From Arabidopsis thaliana (Eukaryota > Streptophyta > Magnoliopsida > Brassicales > Brassicaceae), in contig NC_003070.9 in the NCBI RefSeq assembly GCF_000001735.4, forward strand, positions 17,655,971-17,719,970: DNA of 64,000 bases, given 5' to 3'. The translations under genes and the position numbers were made by a program. How positions within the stretch are numbered: the first letter of the stretch is position 1; each line of letters starts with the position of its first letter. Below are positions 22,441-33,655 of the stretch, piece by piece. The notes under the pieces were generated by a model. The model worked only from the letters and a program-made list of their open reading frames with translations. It searched no databases and was not told the DNA's origin.

Positions 22441-22912
22441 TGTTCATAGCTGATGCAAGAGTTTTAGGCTCAGAAGTATTCACGTGAGTGGTAATGAGAG
22501 CATACCTTTTGTTTGGTTTTTGTATTCCAGCCTTGGCTCTTGTGGTCATAGCATGTGTGTTGGCTGTTGGTTATGCGTCTGCAATGATTTCTTCTGCTTC
22601 CGGTTCTGAATCTGCAATGATTTCCTCTGGTTCCGGATTAATATCTTCCTCATCATCATTTTCTCCATCATCTGAGCTTACTTCAGGAGTTGTTGTTGGG
22701 CCTGTTTCTGTTAAATCTGGTTTTGTTGCAACATCAGCTGGTTTAGGAAGCAACTGAATAGGAGCTGCAGGTGTGGGAACAACATTACTCATCCTTTTAT
22801 GTTGTCAAGCCTGAAGCAGAGGAGATTTATAGTGTGGCACTAATGACTGATACTTATCCTTGAAAGGTAATTCTGACTCATTGAAAATAACACTTCTTGA
22901 GATGTAAACTTT

Positions 22913-24469
22913 TCATGTTGGAGGATATAGGTAGCGATAACCCTTATACTGACTGTTATATCCCAGAAAAATACATTGCAGGGAGCGTGGATCAAACTTA
23001 TTCTGAGCAAGAGGTCTGAGGCATGGATAACAGGCTGAACCAAAGACACGCAGAGATGAAGAATCAGGTTTTTGACCAAATAAGGTTTCAGAGGGACTTA
23101 CATTCTTCAAGACAGAGGAGGGTAAGAGGTTAATGATGTAGTTGGCAGTAAAGAAGGATTCAACCCAGAACTTCTGTGGTGTATGACTGTGAAAGAGCAT
23201 ACAAAGTCCAAGTTCCACAAGATGTCGATGTTTTCGTTCTGCCAAGCCATTCTGTTGAGGAGTGTATGGGCATGAGATCCGATGATGAATTCCATGCTTA
23301 CTGAAGTGAGCTTTTAGACTGTTGCTTACAAATTCTCCACCTCCATCACTCTGAAACACTTTAATCTTAGTGTTGAGCTGATTCTCTACCATCTTTTGAA
23401 AAGAAATAAACACTGATTCAAAATCTGATTTGTTGCGCAAGGGATAAAACCAAGAGTATCTTGAGTAGTCATCAACAAAAATGGCATAATATTTGAATCC
23501 TTGGTTTGATACAACTGGTGAAGGACCCCATAGATCACAATGAATCCGATCTAGAGGGTGTAAAACACGGGAATCAGAAGCTAAAAAAGGTAATCTTGAA
23601 CTTTTCCCCATCTGGCAAGGTTCACAAACTGGAGAGGTTCTGCTCTTATTAAATTGAATCGCCTTGCTGTGTTGAAGTTGTTGAAGAACCTTTGAATTTG
23701 TGTGTCCAAGTCGGTGATGCCAAATTTCCTCTGTTGCTGCACACTGACGATTTGAGTAAAGAGCCACAAATTCTTGATTCTCCAACACATAGAGCCCATT
23801 TCTACGAGGACCCGTTGTTACCACTTTCTGTGTTTGTAAATCGATTATGCAAACCTTGTTAGCATCAAAATACACACCGCATGGGTAGTCATCACACAAC
23901 TTTGAGACCGAGAGAAGAGATTTCTGTATATTAGGACAGACTAAAACTTCTTTTAAAGGAATTTTACCTTTTGAGGAGTTGATAGTGGTAGAGCCAACGT
24001 GAGTTATTGGGAGATAGGTTCCATCACCAACCAGAACTGCATCATCCCTGTCATAATCTGTTGCTGACTGAAGAGCATTTGGTGAAGCTGTCACGTGAGC
24101 AGTCGCCGCTGAATCAGGGTTCCATTCTTTTCTGTTTTCATCAGAGACTCGAAGCGCAGAAAAGGCTTGAACTTCAGCTTGATAATTGTTATCAAAGCGA
24201 TTGTAACATTTGAGAGTTGTGTGACCTGTGCGGCCACAGATCTGACAAACCGATCGAGGTCCTGAAGCCTGTGGAGAGGATTGGTGTTGAGAAAATCCTC
24301 GTCCACGAGATGAGTAGCCTCCTCTGCCTTTGTTCTGACCTGAACGCCCTTGTCCTTTCTGATTTGGGTTGTATTGAGGAGCTCCAGACGTAGATCTTTC
24401 AGTGTTGAAGGCAAGGTGAGGGGTAACGGACGTTGTTTCTTCATATGACTGCAACTTAGTGTCAAAGCC
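22913..24469 (-). pseudogene. Copia zinc knuckle, protease and integrase
   Basis: In frame with gag after one stop. In order: CCHC zinc knuckle (CQICGRTGHTTLKC), protease active-site region (WNPDSAATAHVT), pre-integrase motif (IWHHRLGHTNSKVL), and the integrase core with DRIHCDLWGP, AIFVDDYSRYSWFYP, SDGGGEFVS and PQQNGLAERKHRH, ending near CIFLGYNSQYKGYRYLYPPT. A TGA at 22913-22915 ends this segment. The same frame then runs on with further stops at 22805-22807 (TGA) and 22571-22573 (TAA). Confidence 0.92.
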
Positions 24470-25087
24470 TTAAACTTCCGAGACAACGTCATTGAAGGTT
24501 GGGGACGGAAGTTTGTTGAGGGAGCTTTGAATGACGGTGGTGATGGGGTCATAGTCACGACCAAGACCGTTGAGAAAACCAAAGATCTTCATCTGTTCAT
24601 CAACTGGTTTTCCAATGGAGCTCAGAGCATCGCAGATGGTCTTGAACTCTCGGCAGTAGACAGAAAAAGGTTTCTCCTTTTTGGAGAGAAGCTGGAGACT
24701 CCGACGAAGTGAGAACTCCCGTGCAACGCTGCTCTTGTTGAAATTTTCAGCTAGAGACACCCAGATCTGACGAGAGGTGCTCAGATTGTGGACATGACCA
24801 AGGACTTCTTCAGACAACGTGCCAAAGAGCCATGACCGAATTAGCTGATCGGTACAGAACCAAGCTTCATACAGAGGATTTGGTTCTTCACAGGTGACTT
24901 CACCGTTGACGACAAGGCGAGTCGGAGACGGAGCATTGACGACGCCGTTCACAAAACCAATGAGTTTCTGACTGGACAACAGAGACTCAAACTGTGTTTT
25001 CCACAAGAGATAGTTACTGTCTGTCAGCTTGAGAGTGACAGAGCTAGTAACATAAACATTATCCGGGAAAGGATAGGAGGTTGCCAT
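24470..25087 (-). pseudogene. Copia gag
   Basis: The 205-residue frame beginning MATSYPFPDNVYVTSS contains the plant Copia gag pattern (LTDSNYLLWKTQFESLL, then LFGTLSEEVLGHVH and YCREFKTICDALSSIGKPVD). It ends at an in-frame TAA (24470-24472) and the same frame continues into the zinc knuckle and pol. One stop therefore splits what is usually a single gag-pol polyprotein. The change is consistent with a CAA or CAG to TAA/TAG-type transition, or could in principle lower pol output by readthrough. Confidence 0.9.
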
Positions 25088-25123
25088 TGTTTCACCTGTT
25101 AAGGTTTAATGGCTCTGATACCA

Positions 25124-25412
25124 TGTAAGTTAAGAGAGAATTTGAGAGTTTCTGTAAAATGATTTTATTCACACTGATTTACATTAGGGTTTTACATTTC
25201 CTTTATATAGACAAATTTGGAACAATCTAGAATAAGCTAGTGTAGCTGGTGAGTCATCATCAAAGGATCGACGCTCCTCCTCTGTACGTTTGATGCTCTG
25301 TTTTTGAGCTGGAGGATCTTTTGTCTCCTTCTGTTGACTCTTCTGTTGACTGGACTTTGTTGGGCCTGATTCCTTATTTGTTATTGGGCATGTTTGGTGT
25401 TTGTTCCTTACA
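25124..25412 (-). repeat. Copia 5' LTR
   Basis: 289 bp, TGTAAG...CTTACA, containing a TATA-like TTTATATAG on the plus strand shared with the 3' LTR. It is followed on the minus strand by the tRNA-Met primer-binding site. Confidence 0.95.
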
Positions 25413-25980
25413 CCGACAATATTTGGGATGATCAAGCCCTGAAACTGATAATAGAGAAAGTGATTTGAGCTCAGGGAAAAACATACGCTCGACTTCAAGA
25501 GAATATGCGCCTGATAGTGTGAGCTTAACCAGTGTCTTGCTAGTTAACAACTCTGTCTCTATATTAACACTAGAGCGGGGGTTGGCGTGCAAGTGTAGTT
25601 CCAGTAAACCGCGTTCCAATGCAGTACAAATCAACCGGCTGAGACAACGGTTCCCATGATCGTATGCCTCAGGGAAATTGACATATTTATACAGACGAGA
25701 CAGAGAGAACTTCTTCATGTGAGAATTGCTTAGCAAAGCAAGTGTCTTGTCTACGAACTCAAGGAAGCGATGTGAACCGCGTCTTGCTTCTTCATCGTTG
25801 GGATAAACAACCATCGACTCATCAAAACAAAGGTTGTCTACAAGACATAGCAGATTCTTCCACCTCTTGGACAGAACCGATGTCGAAGCAGCCACTTGTC
25901 GGAATCAAAGACAGGATTTTGCCAAGTATCTCATCTGGCAAACTGCTTATCGAATCCCGAGGAGCACTTCTCATTGCCAT

Positions 25981-26454
25981 AAATTACCAACAAGTTCTTC
26001 CTCTATTGAATTGAATGTTTTGCAATGAAACAACACAAGCCTTCGAATCTATATTTCTAAAGCAATAAACGAAAAAAACACAGAATCAAATATGAATCCT
26101 TTATATCGAAGGCGATGGTAATTCAGGAAGAGAAACACAGAAGACAAACTTACAACGCCAGAGAAGGCCACGAAGATCCACAAGCTTCTTCTTTGACGAT
26201 GGAATTACTATAAAACTAAAACCATAAAATAAAATAAAATAAAATAGGACTTTTGGGAAAACAAATATTCTAATTTATAATTTGCCCAAAATAAACAATT
26301 GTTTACAAATTTAAAAAGGGAAAATCACATTTTTATGAATGAGAAATAAACTAACAGATCTATGCTTTATCTTCAAATTTTATAAATTTTTATGAATGGT
26401 AAAATCCCATTAAACATCGATAAACACATGCTTGTATAAAAACATACGATTAAA
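25981..26454. other. Spacer between F-box paralogue and C/VIF1
   Basis: 25981-26210 resembles, on the minus strand, the leader upstream of the F-box gene at 4782. A plausible leader splice donor GTAAGTTTGTC lies near 26150. An AT-rich run with AAAATAAAATAAAATAAAAT at about 26227-26247 follows. Confidence 0.5.
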
Positions 26455-27546
26455 TCAAAGCAACATTCTCACAATGGCTCTAGTCACATTAGAGATTTTT
26501 TGCATTGATTTAGTCAAACTAGTCAACGGAGAACTCCCATTAAACCCTCCTTGACAAACAGAAGCTTCGACACCGGCGTCGATCACACCGTCTTCGCCGA
26601 ATTTGGGGACTCCTTTAGAGATAGCTTCAATGGCTTCGGGAACATCAGCGTTTAAGATCGTTTTGTATCTTCGACTACATTCATCCAAAGCCCGTTTTAG
26701 TTCTGGTCTCTTCTTATATAGACCGTTGATCTCGTTCAAAGTTTTTGTTGCCAGGCCCTACAGAATCATATATTTATAAAATAACCCCATAAGTTTATGT
26801 TTTATACAGAAAAAACCTCTCACATTTTGATAGATAGAAAAACCCTCCCCTAATTTCAGAGAAATTTTTTAAGAAAAGTTATATATATAATTGGTTGTAT
26901 AGTAAAGAAGCTCATACACTATACTGAAATTGGTAAAATTTATAAAATAAGCCCTTGGTTTTTTGGTTTAAACAAAAACAACCCAAAATTCTTATGTATC
27001 AAAAAAGCACCCATGTTACATAATATACAAAATATGCTCACATTTTCTTTTGGCTGATAAAAGTGATAAAAATTTAAATCCACATCACAATGAGAAAAAA
27101 TTATAAATTTATGAAACAAGCACGTAAGTTTGTGATTTTTACAGAAAGAGCATCAAAGTTTTGATTTATTAAACTACTCATGTCCCACACAAAAACGTCT
27201 AAAGGTTCACAATTAGTGGTATAGTAATCAAACCTTATACTATACTGAAATTAAGGAAACCTTTGTTAAAGATCTGATTCTTATAAGATACTTGAAGATA
27301 ATTGGATATATATGAAAGAAACCAGATCAAAATATAATGTTATAGGACCTTGATTTTATCAATGAGGATGAGAGCGAGGCCAGAAGTGTCGGCAGAGGAA
27401 CCACGTGGATCGGAGTTAAGGAGAGACACACAAAGATTGAAGTCTGGTGTCTCTTTACATGTTGGCTCTATTATACTTCCTTCACTCACCATCACCATCA
27501 CCATCATCATCATCACGATCAACATCATCACCTTCATCATCTTCAT
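26455..27546 (-). CDS. C/VIF1: Cell wall/vacuolar invertase inhibitor 1
   Basis: A 166-residue member of the invertase/pectin-methylesterase inhibitor superfamily. Exon 1 is 27546-27349 and exon 2 is 26757-26455, with donor GTCCTATA and acceptor TTCTGTAG. A very Met/Val-rich signal peptide (residues 1 to about 23) precedes SIIEPTC. The four conserved Cys are at 30, 39, 93 and 134; the family pairs the first two within the N-terminal hairpin and the other two in the helical bundle. The inhibitor caps the active site of acid invertases and so limits sucrose hydrolysis in apoplast and vacuole. A TATA-like TATATATATT lies at 27681-27690, about 135 bp upstream of the start. I recognise it as AT1G47960 from sequence and neighbours. 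Confidence 0.93.
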
Positions 27547-27690
27547 CTTCTTTGATGATTATCTATATATGTAAAAAGATGGAGGTTTTTCTTTATTCTC
27601 AGGCTTTGGGAGAAGATCAGTTGATATAAGTGTGTGTCTAGCTCTGCGTGTAGTAATTTGTCTGTGTAGTGCACGTCTCCAATATATATA

Positions 27691-28490
27691 ATCGAATTGA
27701 TGATGGTACCTTTACCAAAATTCCTTAGGATAAAAAGTTTCATTTTCTTTATTTATTTTAATTTAAATATATATACCAAAAGCTATATTGAATATTGTGC
27801 AATCAAAATTTTACTTTGTATGTTTTTATAGTATCCAAGAACAATATTGGTAAAACACTAAATATAGGTCTAATGTTATGACTGAAATATTTGTTACTAT
27901 TAAATGATAAATATGCCATTAGTCAAATGATCATGATATGGTAAAGATATTTATGCCTAAGACTATTTCTTAATTTTGACTTCAAATTTTCGATCTATGT
28001 TTCTTTATTATCTTAAAAGTTGAAAACTTCATTTTTAACTTTAAAATCAGTAACATAACCGTCACTAAAAAATCACAACTTTACAACAAAATATACAAGT
28101 GTTCAACTATGCTATACCAATGTTACTTCAAAACTCTTTACCCAAACACAATCTCATCCTTTCACTTACTTCAACGCATCAATGATACTTTTTTGTATGT
28201 GTAATAAACGGCTTCTTTTTCCAAATATTTTAAGATCTAAGCAGTAGATAAAACAAGAGACATGTATGTAGTATTTGTCATTAATGTTGGGCCAAGTATT
28301 TAAAGTTTCTATAACTTTCCGACGAACCGATTGTGTGAAACATCGCCAGGTGGATCCAATAGTTGAAGTTAACGTGTGACATTGCGTAGTAATTAAGCTA
28401 ATTCAATTCATCCGAACTTTATCAAGGGGCTAACTTTTGCTCCGCCGTAGTTTTGCCATTATCAATTGGTTATGGTAATGGTGGAAACAT
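27691..28490. other. AT-rich spacer upstream of C/VIF1
   Basis: No ORF with coding features and no repeat structure that I can support. It should include the distal promoter of the minus-strand gene. Confidence 0.4.
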
Positions 28491-28492
28491 TA

Positions 28493-28645
28493 ACATCATC
28501 TTTAAAACTAGGATAAATTAAAGTAGATTAAAGCAAACCATTATTTCGTTATTTCAAACATACACATTACATCATCTTTAAAAACTAGGATAAATTTTAA
28601 AGTAAATAAAAGCAAACAATTATTTCGTTATTTTAAACATACAAA
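28493..28645. repeat. Tandem duplication, about 77 bp
   Basis: Two head-to-tail copies: ACATCATCTTTAAAACTAGG, AAAGCAAAC, ATTATTTCGTTATTTCAAAC and then ACATCATCTTTAAAAACTAG, AAAGCAAACAATTATTTCG. They differ by small indels. Confidence 0.85.
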
Positions 28646-29680
28646 ATAAAGCAAACGATTGCTTTTTTTTGTTGTTGTTGTTGCTGCTTAAGTTCATTTC
28701 AATAATCCTATCCTCCTTAAAGTTATACATCCTAATTTATTTTTGTTGCTTTTTGGGCCAAACGAGGAAAGATAAGTTGAATCCAAGAAGTCTTTTTCAT
28801 ATGTTGATACACATTGCCTAATCCAATCATTCAACTCAATCATTGTACGAAACTAAGAACAATAAATGATACAATCGTCGAATATAACCAAATTACACGT
28901 TTTTTGTTGGATAAATATGTAAATAAAATATCTAAACTCTTTTACGATAAGCAAGTAAATATTGTTAGTAGGGATTGTATAAATCTGTTTATGGTTTTGA
29001 ATCTTACATAGAGGTTCGAGTAAACTTTCAATCCCGAATTGGTTTATGTAAATGAAGATGCTTATTTTCCTGAATCTCCGTTAAAATATTTTAACTTTGT
29101 TAAATCGAGGTATGTATTTGGTGTCCGGAATTTTCGGGAATACTCACTGCCCGACAATTAACTCGTAACAAAATCTATTGTCCGTAACATATCTGTTCTA
29201 AACTGTTCCACATGCAGTACCAAATACCAAATAGTTGCAAAATATCCGAATCTATCCAATAAACATACATTTGATTAAATCTATGAAACATATTATACTG
29301 TATTGAAGTCTATGATTAACAAGACCTTTATATTTTATCAAAAAAAAAAAGAAAAGAACTTTATAAATGCATCCTAAAATTAAAATTAAAGCGTACTAGA
29401 TGAGTAATTTATCATCTAGATGGGTTTATTTTGAAAATTGTTAAAAACAATATTTACTTTGATTGTTATTTTTGCTAATTTATGTTTATTCTTGTTTATT
29501 TTTCTATTGTTAATAAAATTAAATCCATAATATGTAGTTACAATTTTTATGGTTAGATTCATTTGTGACTGGTTTATTTATAAAGCTGATTATTTATAAA
29601 ATTTTAGTATTTTCACTTCATGAATACATATAAAAACAATATATGATATTCTGATAAAATGATGTATAACTATGTTACTT
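28646..29680. other. AT-rich intergenic sequence
   Basis: Very AT-rich, with no gene or structured repeat seen; includes an A-run near 29340. Confidence 0.4.
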
Positions 29681-29681
29681 G

Positions 29682-30160
29682 TGTGGTTTAAAATTTGCTT
29701 AACTCGATTATAAATAAATCAATTCCTTGTTTTATGTACTTCAACGACATTGTGATAGACTCATGATTAAAGTTTGGATTGACATCAACTGAATAAGATC
29801 TGAAAAATATTCATATGTAAAAATAAAAAGATGGCAAAAATTGAATATCATTTAAGTCAACACTTTTGGATTTTCTGTCATTGCATATATCAATATTAGA
29901 AAATGATCGTGTCTTGGATGATTTGAAAATTGTCTAACTTGATTACAAACAAACTATTTCTGGTTTTATGTATTCTCTTGATATAATACTCCAATAACAT
30001 TGTTATAGACTCATGATTAAATATATAGAATTGATATAAACTGAACAAGATTTCAAGAATATTCATATGAAAAAATAAAAAGAAAGCAAAAATTAAAGTA
30101 TCATTTAAGTCAATACTTTTAGATCTTCTCTCATTGCATATATCCATATAAGAGAAATAA
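29682..30160. repeat. Diverged tandem duplication, about 235 bp
   Basis: The block from 29682 (TGTGGTTTAAAATTTGC) to 29912 recurs at 29913-30160. Shared landmarks include ATAGACTCATGATTAAA, AATATTCATATG, ATCATTTAAGTCAA and TCATTGCATATATC. Divergence of perhaps 20% makes it old. Confidence 0.85.
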
Positions 30161-31371
30161 TCGTGTATTAAATTATTTGGTAGGTCTAATGTTTTAAAGG
30201 TTTATTATTTGAAAAAACTTGAATGTTAATGTTATCAAAGACTCAAAATAAAATTACTAAACTAATAAAAGGTTAGGTAGCAAACAATTACAACACAAAA
30301 AAAATTAGTCATTAGAATAGTGATTATTAATGATTAAAAATTAGTAAAATAAAAAGAATATAATGTAAGTAGTGCTTAATTTATTAACATAATTTTTTAT
30401 TTTTTATTTTATTTTGAAGAAATCAATTAAAATTAGTATTGTTGATTCATTTAATTTGATTATTTAATTTTATTAAATTTTAATTTAAAAAATATAAAAT
30501 GACACATGTCATTTTATTGTGTGATGACGTGTCATTCATATGAGAGAGTTGACCAACTTTCATTTATATGATTTTTATAATACAAAATCTTTCGTACTAA
30601 AGTTGCATGCAAATCACTTTCTATTACGCTTTCCTTTTTTTGTTCTTGAAAAATCTATTGAACAATGAACCATCATCAAGCAATATAACCAGAATCAAAC
30701 ACAAGCCAACTCACCTACCACCAAACCACACGAGAGAACAGCTTGACAAAGTGGTTAACGGACAGAAACTAGTAAATCCACCACAACGGAGAGCAACTCT
30801 TCCTTTCACAAAGAAAAACTACCTCACTGAGAGAACTTAATGCATCTTTCACAAATAGAACCAACCACACATTATTTGTTTTATTTTCGTGTTTGGGCCT
30901 AACAATGGCATTATTGGGTATATTGAGCTATATTACCAACTTACAATCTATTGGGCCTTAAATATGCCATATTGGGTGTATAAAAATCGAATTTTTAAAA
31001 AAGGAAAAAAACTTGAACGGTTTTTAATTATTCGCACAAGCCGCACGTGTGATTCTCATGAAAAAACAAAAAAAGTACAAATAACATTTAATTATTATTC
31101 AGCTTTGGCCCGCCGCTGTGGAGCTTGCGGCATCTTTTAACCCTTACTCATCAAAACCACATTGTTCTATCCTCTAAACCGTCCGATCTAACGCCACGTC
31201 ACCTATCCTCGTCAAATTAAATTTCAACGGTTCAGATCTAATCTCAAAGACGGTACTGCTTCAGCTCAATAGTCGAACCTTCTAACCCTTCTCTCTTCCT
31301 CTAAAAATTCTCCAGGAAAATCGAAAACTTTTCTCGGGAAAATCTTTAAACTTTTTGCTTTTCGAAGAAAC
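30161..31371. other. Intergenic and promoter of the acidic-protein gene
   Basis: AT-rich up to about 31080. From 31090 composition rises (CCCGCCGCTGTGGAGC; CTAACGCCACGTCACC near 31189-31204), and a C/T-rich leader (31270-31330) precedes the ATG at 31372. No TATA box is obvious, consistent with a constitutive gene. Confidence 0.45.
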
Positions 31372-32592
31372 ATGACTGGTGTTAATGATGATGATGATAA
31401 GAACTTCAAAGAAGAACCAGAGATTCAAGTTTTAAGCGACGACGATAGTGATGAAGAACAAGTTAAAGACGTAGGTGAAGAAGTTAGCGACGAAGACGAT
31501 GATGATGGAAGTGAAGGAGATGATGATGATGATGAGGAAGAAGAAGAAGATGACGATGACGATGATGATGTTCAGGTTTTGCAGTCTTTAGGTGGTCCTC
31601 CTGTACAATCAGCGGAAGATGAAGATGAAGAAGGTGATGAAGATGGGAACGGTGATGACGATGATGATGATGGAGATGATGATGATGACGACGATGATGA
31701 TGAGGATGAGGATGTTGAAGATGAGGTAAAAAAAATTTTCTGAATTTATCAATTTTCGTTCTTTTATTGGTTGAATTGTTCACTTAATTTAGGGTTTAGT
31801 CTCTGAGATTGTAGATCTATGATTTTATGTGTCTCAATTTGGTTTAAATTCTACTGATAATGATAGTTAAAGTGTGAGTCTGTGCTAAAGAAAGACTGGA
31901 TCTGTTTAACCTAAACAGAATCTATGAACTTTTCTGGAAAAAATTTGCTTACTGTTACTAGAAATCGTTCTGTTTTATCTCCAATTCAGGGTTTATACTT
32001 TCTTCCCCTAAATAAACAAGTGGGTTTTGTTTGTGTCTCTGTTTTGTTTCTTTTGAGTGAACCAATAAGATTAGAAAGTGTTTAAGATTTTGAATTCTCA
32101 TGTTCCTCTTTCAAAGTTTATACCTTTGTAGTACTGTTTTGGTTCTATGAGTGATCCAGTTAGATCAGAGTCTTTAGATTTTGGGTTCTCGTGTTCTTCT
32201 TTCAAAGTTTATATACCTTTGTGGTCCTTGTCTGAAAAGGGTTCTTGCAGATGGTAATAGAAAAAGGAGTTATCATAGTCTTCTTTGACTCTGTTGTTTG
32301 AATACTTGGTTTAAGCTATGAAACTGAGATAGTTATTTTTGGTTTGTAGGGGGATCTTGGGACAGAGTACTTAGTGAGGCCAGTTGGTAGAGCTGAAGAT
32401 GAGGAGGATGCAAGTGATTTTGAGCCGGAAGAGAATGGTGTGGAAGAGGATATAGACGAAGGAGAAGACGATGAGAATGATAACTCGGGTGGTGCTGGGA
32501 AGTCAGAGGCTCCGCCGAAGAGGAAGAGAGCTCCTGAAGAAGATGAAGAGGATAGTGGTGATGAAGATGATGACAGACCTCCAAAGAGGTAG
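31372..32592 (+). CDS. Highly acidic nucleolin-like nuclear protein
   Basis: A 198-residue protein from exons 31372-31725 and 32350-32592 (donor GTAAAAAA, acceptor GGTTTGTAG). More than half of the residues are Asp or Glu, in long tracts across residues 35-118. The C-terminal part holds PVGRAEDEEDASDFEPEENG and two short basic clusters (PPKRKRAP and the terminal RPPKR) that could serve as nuclear localisation signals. No RRM or other folded domain is visible, so the nucleolin name reflects acidic similarity only. Such disordered acidic proteins often act as histone or ribosomal-protein chaperones; that role here is inference. The GAT/GAA-rich exon makes the antisense strand falsely open as a His-rich frame. 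I recognise it as AT1G47970. Confidence 0.9.
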
Positions 32593-33655
32593 TTTTTGGA
32601 TCTGACAACAACACAATGAGACCAGAGAGCTTTTTATGTTTTTTTTTCTAAAAAAAATTTGGTGTTGTGAGATTTGAATCATTGGTTGGGGTTTATGTAA
32701 GTTTATTATGGAGCAACTAAGTAGTAGTTTTAAGTTTAAGTAGGGGCTCTTTTTTTTTTATGCATTGCTATTTCTTTTTTTTTTTCTTTGTAGTGAGTCA
32801 ATAACCAATGAAAGTTTCTCCAACAATTTACCTAGCTTTCTAAGTTATTCTGTATCTTTTCAATTTTAGATTATAGTTCTAAACTCTAGTCTTGTTTTCT
32901 TTATTTTTACCAAGTTTTCGCTGAAGTATGAAGTCGAAAGTTATATCAAACTGATCTAGATTTGATCGGTCTGAAGTTGGCAACTATTTTTAAAGAGATT
33001 GAAATTCCAAAAGAATGGAAAAACACTAACGTGAAACCCTCTAGTCTTCTACGATAACTACCCCTTACATGTAGGTCGTATAGGCAATATGATTGAAATC
33101 AGAAGAGGAAAAATTGTTGATAAATTGCTGACAATTTGAAATATATTTGAAAAAATAAGATCGTATGAGTCCTATTTCAGTAATGGTATTGCGTTTGGAA
33201 CATAGAAAACGCAACAAGTACAAATCCTTATCAAATTGTCATGTAAACGCAAAAGCCTAAATGCATTAGTACTGAGTACTGACGAAGACTCAAGTAAATC
33301 ACAAAGTTACTACACAAAGTTTGCAAGATAACACAAATACTCAAAGTGGCATGATTTGTTTTTTGTTGTTGTCTTGACTTTAATATAGATCAAAAGTCTT
33401 GTTCGCATTTGGATATCATATAGATTCTTGCCACACTTATTTCTGTCGAAATTCTTTTTCTCCTCTTTATGTATAATTGATTCTTAAATTTCGATTGCAG
33501 ATTAAGTTCACATCACTGAAATAATATGCGATCATACATTAATACTATTAAAAAGTACTAGAAAATTTAACGTATTAAGAAAAACATATTCTAAACAACT
33601 ATAAACATTATTTTATTTGAAAAACAGAAATTGGATGTTTTCTACGTTTCTTTAA
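32593..33655. other. 3' flank and intergenic sequence
   Basis: Contains the probable 3' UTR (T-rich to about 32790). The remainder shows no supportable feature. Confidence 0.4.

Larger units (their letters stand above)
20637..25412 (-). mobile_element. Copia LTR retrotransposon, full length but defective
   Basis: The 4776-bp element is read on the minus strand. LTRs at 25124-25412 (289 bp, 5' LTR) and 20637-20931 (295 bp, 3' LTR) both begin TGTAAG and end CTTACA. The 5-bp target duplication CCGAC is at 20632-20636 and 25413-25417. The primer-binding site TGGTATCAGAGCC, complementary to initiator tRNA-Met, abuts the 5' LTR at 25111-25123, and the polypurine tract TTTGAGGGACGG abuts the 3' LTR. 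Domain order gag, protease, integrase, RT, RNase H is Copia-type. The LTRs differ by three substitutions and one 6-bp indel (CTATGG), implying recent insertion, yet the coding region carries several stops. Confidence 0.97.
19515..25980 (-). pseudogene. F-box/LRR/FBD paralogue split by a Copia element
   Basis: This is an inverted paralogue of the gene at 4782-6424. Reading the minus strand: exon 1 starts at ATG 25980 ([16 protein letters not shown]), continues through LRR-like sequence to 25413, is interrupted by the Copia insertion, and resumes at 20636 in the same frame (HPKYCR joins LINGCSVLEELY) down to 20131. Exon 2 is 20045-19905 and exon 3 is 19829-19515, with GT-AG borders matching the paralogue. 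A second, independent lesion is a 2-bp loss in the F-box (CCGACAAGTGG where the paralogue has CCGACAAAAGTGG), shifting frame after about codon 25. A GAT-repeat-coded poly-Asp run lies near 20278-20340. The gene is dead unless the F-box-less part is used. Confidence 0.88.

Noticed and set aside
24091..24582. 163-aa minus-strand ORF overlapping the gag/pol junction in another frame
   Set aside because: The Copia gag zinc knuckle and protease motifs lie in the neighbouring frame; this one has no motif and is an overlap by chance.
31484..31783. His-rich antisense ORF opposite the acidic-protein gene
   Set aside because: Mirror of GAT/GAA codons on the coding strand; composition artefact.
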